From the NCBI RefSeq assembly GCF_000948985.2, contig NZ_CP059733.1, positions 3,038,001 through 3,102,000 on the forward strand: a DNA stretch of 64,000 nt, read 5' to 3'. This stretch comes from Thalassomonas viridans. Its GTDB lineage: Bacteria; Pseudomonadota; Gammaproteobacteria; Enterobacterales; Alteromonadaceae. The notes beneath the pieces were generated by a model. That model did no database searches and was not told where the DNA came from. It worked only from the letters and a program-made list of their open reading frames with translations. The number at the start of each line of letters is the position of its first letter. Within the stretch, counting starts at the first letter, position 1. This document shows, in pieces, positions 33,463-42,007 of this stretch. A program made the position numbers and the translations under genes.

Positions 33463-33966
33463 GTGAAACACTCAATATTAATTTCAGCTTTTACACTGAT
33501 TTTTTCTTTTAATACTTATGCTGCAAACGACACTGACGCAGAAAAAAAGAAGTTGATAGAAGTTTTACTTGAACAAACAGGCCAGTCAGCAATAACTATA
33601 GGCAAACAGTTTTCCGATGCCTTTATTCAGCAGATGACAATGGTTTTAAAGCAATCTCAGCAAGACATAGATCCAAAAGCATTCGACATTTTGGAAGAAG
33701 AAATAAAATTAATTATTGATGAAGAGATCGTCCAAAACGGCGCGTTTAAAGAGTTGATGTTTCCTATCTATAGCAAGCACTTCACCGCGGCCGAGTTGAA
33801 GAAAATGATTGAACTGAATAATACCGAGTTCGGTAAAAAGATGATTAAGGTTATGCCGATGATCACACAGGAAGGCATGATGGCAGGGCAGCAGCTCGGG
33901 CAGCTCATAGGTCCAAAAATTCAAGCGCGTGTTGCCGCCCGGTTCCAGAAGGAAGGTATTCAGTAA
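33463..33966 (+). CDS. Secreted DUF2059 protein
   Basis: A GTG start 6 bases after AAGGAG gives a 167-residue protein with a signal peptide (MKHSILISAFTLIFSFNTYAA). The mature part matches DUF2059: KKKLIEVLLEQTGQ, FKELMFPIYSKHFTAAELKKMIELNNTEFGKKMIKVMP. Such proteins are periplasmic or surface proteins of unknown function. Confidence 0.83.
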   Translation: MKHSILISAFTLIFSFNTYAANDTDAEKKKLIEVLLEQTGQSAITIGKQFSDAFIQQMTMVLKQSQQDIDPKAFDILEEEIKLIIDEEIVQNGAFKELMFPIYSKHFTAAELKKMIELNNTEFGKKMIKVMPMITQEGMMAGQQLGQLIGPKIQARVAARFQKEGIQ

Positions 33967-33969
33967 TAA

Positions 33970-34040
33970 GCTAAGGCCATCCATTTGACAGGTTTAACTG
34001 AGCTTTAGGCAGCAAATTATGGCGGTGACGACTATTAGGT
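33970..34040 (+). other. Degenerate attC-like site
   Basis: GGCAGCAAATTATGGCGG (34008-34025) and CCATCCATTTGAC (33977-33989) correspond in order to attC site 2 of array 2 (CCATCAATTTGACC, GGCAGCAAATTATGGCGG), but the outer cores are eroded (CTAAGG; CTATTAGG). Confidence 0.55.
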
Positions 34041-34047
34041 ACCTACG

Positions 34048-34245
34048 GTGAGAGAGCGAATCTTTAGAGTTCTAGGGGGCGTATTAGGAACATTCTTTAT
34101 TCTCGCCGCTCCTTTGCAAATGATTTATGACGCCAGTATAACCAGTGTCGTAAGTTCGGTAATTTTAGGCGTTGTTTTTATTTATTATAGTGTAACAAAA
34201 AGCTCAATTATCAACGATATGCTAGAGAAATGGTTTCGTTGGTAA
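34048..34245 (+). CDS. Small two-TM membrane protein
   Basis: A 65-residue product from a GTG start, with two membrane helices (VLGGVLGTFFILAAP and VVSSVILGVVFIYYS) and a basic/aromatic end (LEKWFRW). It lies 8 bases after an attC-like relic, as a cassette gene would. No ribosome site is obvious, so the start is uncertain. Confidence 0.5.
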   Translation: MRERIFRVLGGVLGTFFILAAPLQMIYDASITSVVSSVILGVVFIYYSVTKSSIINDMLEKWFRW

Positions 34246-34401
34246 TTGAGAGTATTAATGCGTATAGCAAGTGTCTATTATGGGAATTTTAATTATCAGC
34301 TGCCTCGCCCCTACACGGTAATTAAAGTTCCAAAAACATAATATGTTTTGATAGCTCCGGGCATATAGAAACTCCTTACCTTTGATATTTCTACCGGTAT
34401 A

Positions 34402-35103
34402 ATGCCTGCCATGATTGAAGAAATTTATCCCAACAGTATTTTTTGCGGAAAAGTTCAGCAGAGCTTTGGCATAGAAACAGCAATTGCCAAGTCGGCGGTA
34501 GACCTTGATATTTACCTTTCCTTTGATGGATTAGAAGATGATGAATGTGCCGACAAACGTCACCACGGCGGATTAGACCGCGCATTGCATCAGTATCCTG
34601 CCGAGCATTACGAATATTGGCGCAAAAGATATGGCGACAAGCACCAATGGCAAGCGCCGGGAATGGGGGAGAACCTCAGCACCGCAGGCATGACAGAAGA
34701 CAATGTCTGTTTAGGTGATCGCTATGCCTGGGGAGAGGCTATTATCGAAGTCAGCCAGCCCCGTTCGCCATGCTTTAAACTCAATACCTGCTGGCAAATA
34801 GCCGATCTTTCGGTTCATATGCAAGCAAGCAGCCGTTGCGGCTGGCTATATCGGGTGATTCAACCTGGGCTTGTGGGGGCCGAGCAGCCTTTGCAGCTTA
34901 TAGAACGGGTAGCCGATGCATTTACCATACGTGAGGTTTGCCACTTTTTCTTTGGTGAGCCGCTTAACCGTGACGGCTTGCTCAGGCTTAAACAGCAGAC
35001 GAGATTATCAAACAGCTGGAAAGACAAAGTGCAGCAACGCCTGGCAACTGGTGAAGTTGAGGATTGGGAGCGCCGGTTATTGGGTCAGATTGCCAAGGTA
35101 TGA
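34402..35103 (+). CDS. yiiM: MOSC domain protein, YiiM-like
   Basis: The 233-residue protein shows the MOSC layout of YiiM: YPNSIFCGKVQ, FDGLEDDECADKRHHGGLDRALHQYPAEHY, PGMGENLSTAGMTEDNVCLGD, SQPRSPCFKLN with the conserved cysteine for the molybdenum cofactor, and a C-terminal 3-alpha domain (RDGLLRLKQQTRLSNSWKDKVQQRL). YiiM-type proteins reduce N-hydroxylated compounds such as 6-hydroxylaminopurine. The second Met is a possible start. Confidence 0.88.
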   Translation: MPAMIEEIYPNSIFCGKVQQSFGIETAIAKSAVDLDIYLSFDGLEDDECADKRHHGGLDRALHQYPAEHYEYWRKRYGDKHQWQAPGMGENLSTAGMTEDNVCLGDRYAWGEAIIEVSQPRSPCFKLNTCWQIADLSVHMQASSRCGWLYRVIQPGLVGAEQPLQLIERVADAFTIREVCHFFFGEPLNRDGLLRLKQQTRLSNSWKDKVQQRLATGEVEDWERRLLGQIAKV

Positions 35104-35215
35104 TTATCAAGAGCGGAAGGCTTATGCTAAATGCTGCCAACGGTCTATTGAAACTAAGTATTACATGCACTTAAGGGGCTAATCGTTAGTGTTTGAATGT
35201 CGTAAGTGCAAGGTC

Positions 35216-35512
35216 ATGAACCGGGTAAAGCTAGATTTTTGGATATCAAAGATTGATGCCGTCGGTTTTATCGTTTTGAGCCTGTTTTTATCTGTGCCTG
35301 TCTGGGCAGTTTCTTATATGGTTGAAGCATCACAGGGCTTTGCTGTTTTTATTGCCCTGGTTGCGTTAGTGGTCGCCGGAATTCTAGACTCAGCCGACAG
35401 TTTTGAAGGAATATGTTTTCAATTAAGTACAAGCAAGCAATTCCGGAAATCAGGTGGAATATACTCGCTAAGCCAACAGAAACCCATTACCATATGCACT
35501 AGATTTATTTAA
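35216..35512 (+). CDS. Hypothetical membrane protein
   Basis: The start at 35216 (AAGG before it) gives 98 residues with two membrane helices (AVGFIVLSLFLSVPVWAVSY and FAVFIALVALVVAGIL). A GTG nine codons upstream follows GTTAGTG, again cassette-core-like. The C-terminal end is polar. No family recognised. Confidence 0.5.
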   Translation: MNRVKLDFWISKIDAVGFIVLSLFLSVPVWAVSYMVEASQGFAVFIALVALVVAGILDSADSFEGICFQLSTSKQFRKSGGIYSLSQQKPITICTRFI

Positions 35513-35527
35513 AGAAGTTAATAATAT

Positions 35528-35866
35528 ATGTCGTTTCCCCCTTGTCCAAAATGTCAGTCTGAATTTGTTTACCAGGATCAAAACCATTTGGTCTGCCCGG
35601 AATGCGCACATGAGTGGAATCCGTCGGAAGTGCCGGCCGATGAAGAAACACTGAATATAAAAGATGCCAACGGCACCTTGCTGCAAGAAGGCGATAAGGT
35701 CACACTGGCTAAAGATCTTAAAGTAAAAGGCAGCTCCCTGGTGCTTAAAATTGGTACCAAGGCCGTGATCAGGCGAATAGTGGAAGGTAAGGATCACCAG
35801 TTAGACTGCAAAGTGGACGGTGCAGGCGAAATGATGGTGACGGCGAAGTTTGTGAAAAAAGCCTGA
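35528..35866 (+). CDS. yjdM: Zinc-ribbon protein PhnA/YjdM
   Basis: The 112-residue protein is the YjdM (PhnA) family: an N-terminal zinc ribbon (CPKCQSEFVYQD, LVCPECAHEW) and a C-terminal SH3-like domain (IKDANGTLLQEGDKVTLAKDLKVKG, KVDGAGEMMVTAKFVKK). Despite the phn name it is not required for phosphonate use in E. coli. Function unknown. Confidence 0.92.
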   Translation: MSFPPCPKCQSEFVYQDQNHLVCPECAHEWNPSEVPADEETLNIKDANGTLLQEGDKVTLAKDLKVKGSSLVLKIGTKAVIRRIVEGKDHQLDCKVDGAGEMMVTAKFVKKA

Positions 35867-35996
35867 GGAAATTTAGTTTATTGAAGCTTTGATAAGGTCA
35901 GGGTAGATTGAACCTGAGCGCAAAGGTGCAAAGCCGAGGTATGGCCTGTACATCATCCACACGTTGATTGAGCATTATTGCAGGGAGAAAATAAGC

Positions 35997-36410
35997 ATGA
36001 ACACTAGAACCGTTATTTTAGGAACCATCGCATACACAGTAGTGACTTTTCCCTTAGCTGTAATCTGGCATGTTGTGCTATTTGAGGAGCAGTTTAGAGC
36101 GTTTGGTTATTTTGACGGAGAGCCAAATTTTGCACTCGGCTTTTTAACGATCCTTATCCAGGGCTTTATGCTTTCTTTTTTATTCCCTCTTTTTAAGTTA
36201 TCCGGCCAAGCTCTGTCCAGAGGGTTAAAGTATGCTCTGCTTATGGGCGTCTTTTTCTGGACCTCCCATGTCCTGGCATTGGTCGCCAAACAGGAAATGA
36301 ATGGCGCGTTGTCATTTGTTGTTATGGAGAGTTTTTATCTTGTTATTCAGTTCGGTATTTTTGGAATTTTGATCGGGTTCATTCATGGCAAAACGCAAAA
36401 CAAGCCATAA
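35997..36410 (+). CDS. Four-TM membrane protein
   Basis: The start at 35997 follows CAGGGAGA. The 137-residue protein has four predicted membrane helices and polar loops (FEEQFRAFGYFDGEPN). It resembles small DUF1761-like or similar four-helix families only in architecture. The stop is followed by ATAACAAGTTAGC, cassette-end-like but unpaired. Confidence 0.68.
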   Translation: MNTRTVILGTIAYTVVTFPLAVIWHVVLFEEQFRAFGYFDGEPNFALGFLTILIQGFMLSFLFPLFKLSGQALSRGLKYALLMGVFFWTSHVLALVAKQEMNGALSFVVMESFYLVIQFGIFGILIGFIHGKTQNKP

Positions 36411-36445
36411 CAAGTTAGCAAAGGAAAAAACATTAGAGTGAAGTG

Positions 36446-37297
36446 ATGAGATTTAGCAAATACCACGCATTAGGCAATGACTATATCGTAATCAACCCGA
36501 AAGATCTGAATGCCGGTTTGTCTGAGACTGAGATTAAAACCATTTGCGATCGCCATTATGGCGTAGGTTCTGACGGTATTCTTTACGGGCCGGAAGCAAG
36601 TGACAGTTGTGACTTTGCCTTGAAAATTTTTAATCCCGATGCGAGTGAGGCTGAAAAAAGCGGTAATGGTCTGCGTATTTTCTCAAGGTATTTATGGGAT
36701 CAGTCACTGGTATTGAATGATGAATTTACCATTGAAACCAAAGGGGGAATGGTAAGTTCGGTTGTTGGCGAGCAAGGGAAGTCTGTATCGGTTGATATGG
36801 GCAAGGTAAGGTTTACCCATGAACTGCTTGGCGAGCCTGAACCGACAGCTGAAGTGCTAAAGGTTTCTGGCAGGGAGTTTAGCTGTTATTTGGCGAACGT
36901 AGGTAATCCCCATTGCGTAATATTGCTCGATGAAGTGGATGACGGGATTGCAAAAGCGTTCGGCAGCCAGATCGAAAATAACCCGAGATTTGCTAATCGT
37001 ACTAATGTACAGTTCGTGCAAGTTATCGACAGATCTTCAATTCAGATTGAAATCTGGGAGCGTGGCGCCGGATATACTTTAGCATCCGGCTCCAGCAGCA
37101 CGGCGGCGGCTTCAGTTGTTTATGGCCTGGGGTTGTGTGATGCCAACATTAATGTTCATATGCCCGGCGGTGTTATTAATATAAAGATTGATGAAGAATT
37201 TTTTGCAACCATGACAGGAGCCGTCTGCAAAATTTGCGAAGGCTGTTTTTCGAGTGAGGGCTTAGCTGACCAGAACCTTGCAGTAGAGGTAAATTAA
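36446..37297 (+). CDS. DapF-like protein with both catalytic Cys replaced by Ser
   Basis: The 283-residue protein has the diaminopimelate epimerase fold: FSKYHALGNDYIVI at the start, HYGVGSDGIL, FNPDASEAEKSGNGLRIF, NVGNPHCVIL, and WERGAGYTLASGSSSTAAA. DapF uses two cysteines as acid and base, in E-C-GNG and AC-GTG motifs; here they are Ser72 (KSGNG) and Ser214 (ASGSS). True racemase activity by the two-thiol mechanism is therefore doubtful. Downstream a DUF2971 gene starts right after its stop, so both may be one operon. The housekeeping dapF must be elsewhere. Confidence 0.82.
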   Translation: MRFSKYHALGNDYIVINPKDLNAGLSETEIKTICDRHYGVGSDGILYGPEASDSCDFALKIFNPDASEAEKSGNGLRIFSRYLWDQSLVLNDEFTIETKGGMVSSVVGEQGKSVSVDMGKVRFTHELLGEPEPTAEVLKVSGREFSCYLANVGNPHCVILLDEVDDGIAKAFGSQIENNPRFANRTNVQFVQVIDRSSIQIEIWERGAGYTLASGSSSTAAASVVYGLGLCDANINVHMPGGVINIKIDEEFFATMTGAVCKICEGCFSSEGLADQNLAVEVN

Positions 37298-38239
37298 TTG
37301 AAGTTGTACAAATACATGAATCTTGAACTGGGAGCGAAGTTTCTAAATGCGCCTATGATCCGGCTCAGTAATCAAAGCTGTTTGAACGATCCCTTTGAGT
37401 TCCTGTTAAGCAGTACCAGTTCCTCAAAGGTCGAGCAAGCTCTTAGAAAGAGCCTTGGAAAAGATTATGACCATAGTGAACTGATTCATCAGTTTTGGAC
37501 TCACGGAATTGTCTCCCTCACCGAAACTCACGATAATCTTTTGATGTGGAGCCATTATGCCGATGAGCATAGAGGTATGGTTATTGGCTTTGATATACCG
37601 CAAGCCAGCCCGTTTGAGTTCTTTTTGGATGCCGGTGCCGGTGTTAGTGCCGGAAAAGGCAGTCATTTCCATAAAGTCAATTATCGTAAGTTCAGACAAT
37701 TCTCCGGCGAGATCAATGCCTCAAACCTGGATGAAGTAAGACTACATTACATGCTAAGTAAGTCAGACGAGTGGATTTACGAGAAGGAACACAGGTTTGT
37801 GATCCCCTTTGATGAGGCAGACATTATTTTATTGAGTCATAAAAGTGAGTTATTTTCCCGGGTACTTGATGATTTGCAATTGCCGCCAGATGCACTTATT
37901 CCGCTGGAGTATGAGGAAAAGAGTCTAATCGATCTTAGAGTGCATGCAGTTCCCAAAGCTGCCTTATTTAAGCTTTGGTGCTTATCAGGCGTTTGTGGGG
38001 CAATGTTCTTCAAATTAGTGAATCCCAACGCCATTAAAAATATTTACTTAGGGCGCTCTGTAGCCCCTGAGAGTCTTAGCGACCATATTTGTAGCAATCC
38101 GAATAAAGCAATAAGAGAGCGTTTTAATGATCCCGAAACGGGAGAAGTGACAAACGTATTTAAAGCATCCCTGGATAATGACAGGTATGAATTAAACTTT
38201 GCTCAATGCTATTTGTCGCTTTTGGATTATATGAATTAG
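37298..38239 (+). CDS. DUF2971 domain protein (complete)
   Basis: A TTG start directly after the previous stop, with GAGG about 8 bases before it, gives 313 residues. Motifs match DUF2971: YKYMNLELGAKFLNAPMIRLSNQ, NDPFEF, VSLTETHDNLLMWSHYADEHRGMVIGFD, DEWIYEKEHRF and IKNIYLG. No function is known. Translational coupling to the DapF-like gene is suggested by the zero spacing. Confidence 0.82.
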   Translation: MKLYKYMNLELGAKFLNAPMIRLSNQSCLNDPFEFLLSSTSSSKVEQALRKSLGKDYDHSELIHQFWTHGIVSLTETHDNLLMWSHYADEHRGMVIGFDIPQASPFEFFLDAGAGVSAGKGSHFHKVNYRKFRQFSGEINASNLDEVRLHYMLSKSDEWIYEKEHRFVIPFDEADIILLSHKSELFSRVLDDLQLPPDALIPLEYEEKSLIDLRVHAVPKAALFKLWCLSGVCGAMFFKLVNPNAIKNIYLGRSVAPESLSDHICSNPNKAIRERFNDPETGEVTNVFKASLDNDRYELNFAQCYLSLLDYMN

Positions 38240-38374
38240 CCGGTTTAATGGAGCTGACATAGCGAGGGATTTGATGCCGGGTAATGAGCAGTATGATGTG
38301 ACCGGTCATCAATTATGAAAAACTCAATATGGCGGATAGCTCAACCCCAGATTTTCTTAACTAACAGGATAGAT

Positions 38375-38728
38375 ATGAACTTTTCAAATAAATCTGATGC
38401 CGAAATACTAGCAATCGCTAACCCGTTTCTCGACAACATTATCCAGGCTTCCAACGAGCTTGATTATGAGAAGTTTTCGCGTAATTTGTCCGGGAACATG
38501 AAAAACGCTTTTTCTGAAAATGATTTTGTCCAGCAGCAAACGGCATTTCAGCAGCAGTTTGGAAAAATCAGTGAAGACAGGGAGTTTATCCGCTGCATAC
38601 GCAGGCAGCAGAGCGTTTCAGTTTTATGGGTAACCAGTTTCGAGAAGCTTGACGGTGAAGTGCTTGCAGCGATGCAAATTGACGAGGAAGACGGTGAGAT
38701 GAAAATATTCACGGTCAGGATCAGTTAA
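38375..38728 (+). CDS. Hypothetical protein
   Basis: The start at 38375 follows AGGATAG. The 117-residue protein is soluble and may have an NTF2-like or DUF3887-like fold (NELDYEKFSRNLSGNMKNAF, ENDFVQQQTAFQQQFGKI, VLWVTSFEKLDGEV, MKIFTVRIS). This is a tentative reading by pattern. Confidence 0.6.
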   Translation: MNFSNKSDAEILAIANPFLDNIIQASNELDYEKFSRNLSGNMKNAFSENDFVQQQTAFQQQFGKISEDREFIRCIRRQQSVSVLWVTSFEKLDGEVLAAMQIDEEDGEMKIFTVRIS

Positions 38729-38991
38729 GTTTTCCGTTAACATAATAGGCAGGCACGAAGGATCGCAACAGGCGTTTCATTCAGAGGAGTGAAGCGCAAT
38801 TCATCACATTCATCATCCCACAGTTTTGTTCGCGGTTTTCTCTAAAGTGGAGCTTATGGATAAGCTCTTGCCATTCGTTAGCAGTTCACGTTTAATAACA
38901 ATAAGTTAAATAAAGGCGGACTTCCAACAGAAGACTTTCGCCTCATGAGCTCATGCTCACCTGAAAAGTAAGCTTATACGGATATTAGTTT
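38729..38991. other. Intergenic region, 263 bases
   Basis: No gene. CATTCATCATCCCACAG and further sequence have no clear feature; the M23 peptidase promoter should be in the right half. Confidence 0.4.
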
Positions 38992-39996
38992 ATGAATTTG
39001 AACCCCATTTCTTACAAGATATTAGTAAGTATCTTGCTTGTTTTTACATTGTTGCCTGCTTGGGGCATGGGTAAAGCAAACATTCGGATCCTGCCGCACG
39101 ATGATGTTATTTATAAAATTTCGGGTGATATAGGTTTTGAAAACTGGAATTTCGGCATTGCCATAAAAGGTGTCAAGGCTGACATCGACCGTTTGGAAAT
39201 CAGCCATTATTCGGCAGGGAAGCAACTTAACAATATTGCTTATTCCAAAAGTGCGCTGGCAGCCTACCTGAGAACTACGGATGACGGCAGCATCAAGTCC
39301 AGAGGTTTTCATATGATGCTGCCGGAAAATTTAAAGGCAGACCGGCTGGTATTAGAGTTTTTTTCAAGCAATAACAGTGTTATTAAGAAGTCGATAAAAC
39401 TCGCACGCTTTGAGCAAAAAAATACCTACAGGTTTCCATTGAAAGGCACCTGGTTTATTTCATCCGGTTATGACTTCGGGGTAGAGCATCGCCGCCACCT
39501 GAGCCGGGGACATTTTTCCTACGACATGCTCAAAGTGAATGAGTTTGGTCAATATTCGCAGGGAGCAGAATTAAAAGATAACTTTTCATTTGGCCTGCCG
39601 GTATTTTCTCCTGCCGCCGGAACTGTTATTAAAGTTCACGACGGTGAAAAAGACGGTAAGCCGGGGAGTTCGTCCGGTAAAGCCAATTATCTTGAAATTG
39701 ATCATGGGGCAGGGGAAGTCAGCCGTTTTGTTCACTTAAAAATGGGCTCTATTCTGGTTGCTGTAGGGGATAAAGTGGTATCAGGACAAGAAATTGCTGC
39801 AATAGGCAAGTCAGGCACCAAAGATGTTCATCTCCATTTGGGTTTTCTGAGAAACATTGTTGATGCCGAAGGCAATAAAAAGCAAATACCTATCCCTGTG
39901 TTATTTAGCGGCTACTTTGTAAGCTGGAATCAGGACGATAATAAACTTGTTGAATTAGGCAGGCCAAGAAGAGGGCAGTTTATTCGTAGTGAATGA
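38992..39996 (+). CDS. M23 family peptidase
   Basis: The 334-residue protein has a signal peptide (KILVSILLVFTLLPAWGMG) and a C-terminal M23/LytM-like domain: H174 and D178 in RGHFSYDM, FGLPVFSPAAGTVIKVHDG, and H280-L-H282 in KDVHLHLGF, with H in RFVHLKMGS. The zinc ligands (HxxxD and HxH) are present, so it is probably an active cell-wall or peptide hydrolase in the periplasm. The gap before the IS1595 element is short; the element lies 13 bases beyond the stop and leaves the gene intact. Confidence 0.83.
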   Translation: MNLNPISYKILVSILLVFTLLPAWGMGKANIRILPHDDVIYKISGDIGFENWNFGIAIKGVKADIDRLEISHYSAGKQLNNIAYSKSALAAYLRTTDDGSIKSRGFHMMLPENLKADRLVLEFFSSNNSVIKKSIKLARFEQKNTYRFPLKGTWFISSGYDFGVEHRRHLSRGHFSYDMLKVNEFGQYSQGAELKDNFSFGLPVFSPAAGTVIKVHDGEKDGKPGSSSGKANYLEIDHGAGEVSRFVHLKMGSILVAVGDKVVSGQEIAAIGKSGTKDVHLHLGFLRNIVDAEGNKKQIPIPVLFSGYFVSWNQDDNKLVELGRPRRGQFIRSE

Positions 39997-40009
39997 GTTG
40001 TTCTGTGAA

Positions 40010-41028
40010 GGCTATGTTCCTTTAAATTGTAGCTATACTGTATAAGGGTACAGCAAAGAGGGTTTTACCATGAATCCAGCACAATTTAATCAGCTCATAA
40101 CCGATACGAAGTATCTGACAGATAAACAGGCCAGATATCTCGAAAAGTTGCTCCAGGGAGACGACCCAATCAAGCACATCATTGATGAGCTTGAACAGCG
40201 CATGGTTGATAAACCAGAATGCCCTCATTGCCATAGCACCTTAATAAACCGCCATGGCAAGGTTGATGAAATGCAACGTTATCGTTGTAAAAATTGCACT
40301 AAAACCTTTATGGCGACAACAGGTACACCTTTTGCCAGACTACGCCATAAGGAGCTCTGGTTAGATTATCTACGTTGTATGTTGGCGAGTAAAGTCTTAC
40401 GCGATAGCGCAGCGGAATGTGGCATTAACTTAAAAACGGCTTTTCGCTGGCGGCACCGATTTTTAAAGATACCAGCCACATTAAAAGCAAAGAAGTTAGA
40501 AGGGATAATTGAAGCCGATGAGACGTTGTTTGCTTACTCGGAAAAAGGAAGCAGACAATTATCCCGCAGGCCAAGAAAAAGAGGCATGAAAGCAAGTAAA
40601 CCCGGGCGCTCAGCACAAGACTGGGTGCCGGTGTTGACGGTAAGAGACCGCGGGCAACACACTTTTGAAGTGGTGCTGCCTCACGTGACGATAGAGAGCT
40701 TAACGCGGCAGTTAAAGGGTAAAGTGCAAAAAGATAGCGTTTTATGTAGTGACGGTTATAAGCCTTACATCAAGTTTTGTGTGAAAAATGATTTGATTCA
40801 CAAGCGCTTAGATGTCTCAGCAGGCATAAGAGTCCTTGATCAAGTTTTCCATATCCAGAATGTGAATGCTTATCACAGCAGGCTTAAATCTTGGATGGGG
40901 CGTTTTCACGGTGTGGCGACCAAATATCTTGAAAATTATCTGGGCTGGTTCAGGTATTTGGATGCGGAAGAAAATTTGAATGAAAACAGGCTATTTCGCA
41001 CTGAACAACACTTAATAGGAACATAGCC
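40010..41028 (+). mobile_element. IS1595 family element
   Basis: Inverted ends GGCTATGTTCCT (40010-40021) and AGGAACATAGCC (41017-41028) enclose one transposase gene. The 8-base direct repeat TCTGTGAA lies at 40002-40009 and 41029-41036. This perfect duplication points to a recent insertion. Confidence 0.92.
40070..41026 (+). CDS. IS1595 family transposase
   Basis: The 318-residue protein has an N-terminal zinc ribbon (CPHCHSTLINRHG, YRCKNCTKTF), then the ISXO2-like DDE domain: GIIEADETLFAY, VLCSDGYKPYIKFC, HIQNVNAYHSRLKSWMGRFHGVATKYLENYLGWFRYL. The end HIQNVNAYHSRLKxWM is typical of the family. It is complete. Confidence 0.93.
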   Translation: MNPAQFNQLITDTKYLTDKQARYLEKLLQGDDPIKHIIDELEQRMVDKPECPHCHSTLINRHGKVDEMQRYRCKNCTKTFMATTGTPFARLRHKELWLDYLRCMLASKVLRDSAAECGINLKTAFRWRHRFLKIPATLKAKKLEGIIEADETLFAYSEKGSRQLSRRPRKRGMKASKPGRSAQDWVPVLTVRDRGQHTFEVVLPHVTIESLTRQLKGKVQKDSVLCSDGYKPYIKFCVKNDLIHKRLDVSAGIRVLDQVFHIQNVNAYHSRLKSWMGRFHGVATKYLENYLGWFRYLDAEENLNENRLFRTEQHLIGT

Positions 41029-41115
41029 TCTGTGAAAATAAAGTTTTTACCTGACATTGGCGCGTAAGACAGGTAGCATAATACGACCGCATTGATTAAC
41101 AGAGGAAGTATAAAG

Positions 41116-41280
41116 ATGTCTGAAGTGAAAGAAGTAAGCGAAGGTCGCCACATGATTTATATGAGTCGCCAGGAGGCAATCGAAACTATTCAATTATTAT
41201 CTTCACAATTAGTCGGAAAGCATGAAGGTCCGATTAGATTGCTAACTGTATCGGACGACGCACCAGATACTGAATTGTAG
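41116..41280 (+). CDS. Small hypothetical protein
   Basis: The start at 41116 follows AGAGGAAG. The 54-residue protein (MSEVKEVSEGRHMIYMSRQE and on to TVSDDAPDTEL) is charged, soluble and of unknown family. It may belong to the host genes interrupted by the IS1595 or to the edge of the radical SAM cluster. Confidence 0.5.
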   Translation: MSEVKEVSEGRHMIYMSRQEAIETIQLLSSQLVGKHEGPIRLLTVSDDAPDTEL

Positions 41281-41460
41281 ACAGTAAAAACCACCGGCCT
41301 CAAACGGGGCCGCTATACAAAATTTACTCACTAATCAAAATTAAATACTGTTCCCGGGGGGAAACTCTTAATTAAAGCCGAGGCCATTTGCGAACCAGCG
41401 GTAGAAACTGAGGCGGTTATGCTGCTAAAACCCACCTCGCTGCAGATAGCTATGGAGAAC
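41281..41460. other. Intergenic region downstream of the divergent precursor gene
   Basis: No gene is seen. CGGCCTCAAACGGGGCCG at 41296-41313 is a hairpin (CGGCC/GGCCG) that may end transcripts of the small gene before it. Confidence 0.4.
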
Positions 41461-41625
41461 TTATTCGCCACAGCCAATATTGGGATTGTTATGGTTTGAC
41501 CCGCCACCGGTGCCGCCACTTGTTTCCGACAAAATCTCGTTTTCCAAATCACTCCAGTCGTCTTCAGTGATTTCCGGATTTGTGTTGTTATTTTTATTGC
41601 TATTACCCGTGTTATCTTCCGTCAT
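41461..41625 (-). CDS. Candidate RiPP precursor 1 (double-glycine leader)
   Basis: A 54-residue peptide: an Asn-rich start, then an acidic leader end DLENEILSETSGG, then the possible core TGGGSNHNNPNIGCGE. The L-x-x-x-I-L-x-x-x-x-GG pattern is what C39 peptidase exporters recognise, cutting after GG, and such an exporter lies at 43280. The core has one Cys and a GCGE end. AGGA lies about 14 bases before the ATG. It is transcribed away from the exporter operon. Confidence 0.68.
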   Translation of the reverse strand: MTEDNTGNSNKNNNTNPEITEDDWSDLENEILSETSGGTGGGSNHNNPNIGCGE

Positions 41626-42007
41626 GATCGCATATTCCTATTGTTTGAAATTCTGTTGCGTAATGGGAAGCACAACAATTTTACGTCAGCATAAAATATA
41701 AGACGGCATCCCTTGCGCTAGGTTAAGTACGTTTTTTGTTATTTTAAACCTTACCCTCTTTTTTTGGCCTGAAATTTACGAATATTGGCTCAATTAGCCA
41801 TTTTTTTGGCTGGATATTGCCTATTTATGACCGGGGTTTGTTTTTAATAGCGTGATCAAAGTCGTATTATCTAAATTAACTATTTGATAACAATCAAAGC
41901 TGAGCATATACCCAAGAGGTTCGGCGTATGTCAATGGCACAGGTTTCATAGGATTGATTAACAAGCATTTTATCATACTTTATTAAACATCAATTTCAGG
42001 GAAGCAG
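41626..42007. promoter_or_regulatory. Divergent promoter region of the RiPP cluster
   Basis: 382 AT-rich bases between precursor 1 (minus) and the HlyD-type gene (plus). No gene is seen. GCCATTTTTTTGGC (41799-41812) is a short inverted repeat. Promoters for both directions must lie here. AGGGAAG precedes the plus-strand gene. Confidence 0.5.

Noticed and set aside
33260..33466. 68-residue plus-strand ORF
   Set aside because: No ribosome site and no family; it ends over the start of the DUF2059 gene.
36400..36435. attC after the four-TM protein gene
   Set aside because: ATAACAAGTTAGC resembles a core, but no second core or palindrome follows within 120 bases.
40002..41036. IS1595 insertion breaking a gene
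   Set aside because: The M23 gene ends before the element and the next small gene starts after it; removal of the element does not join a reading frame.
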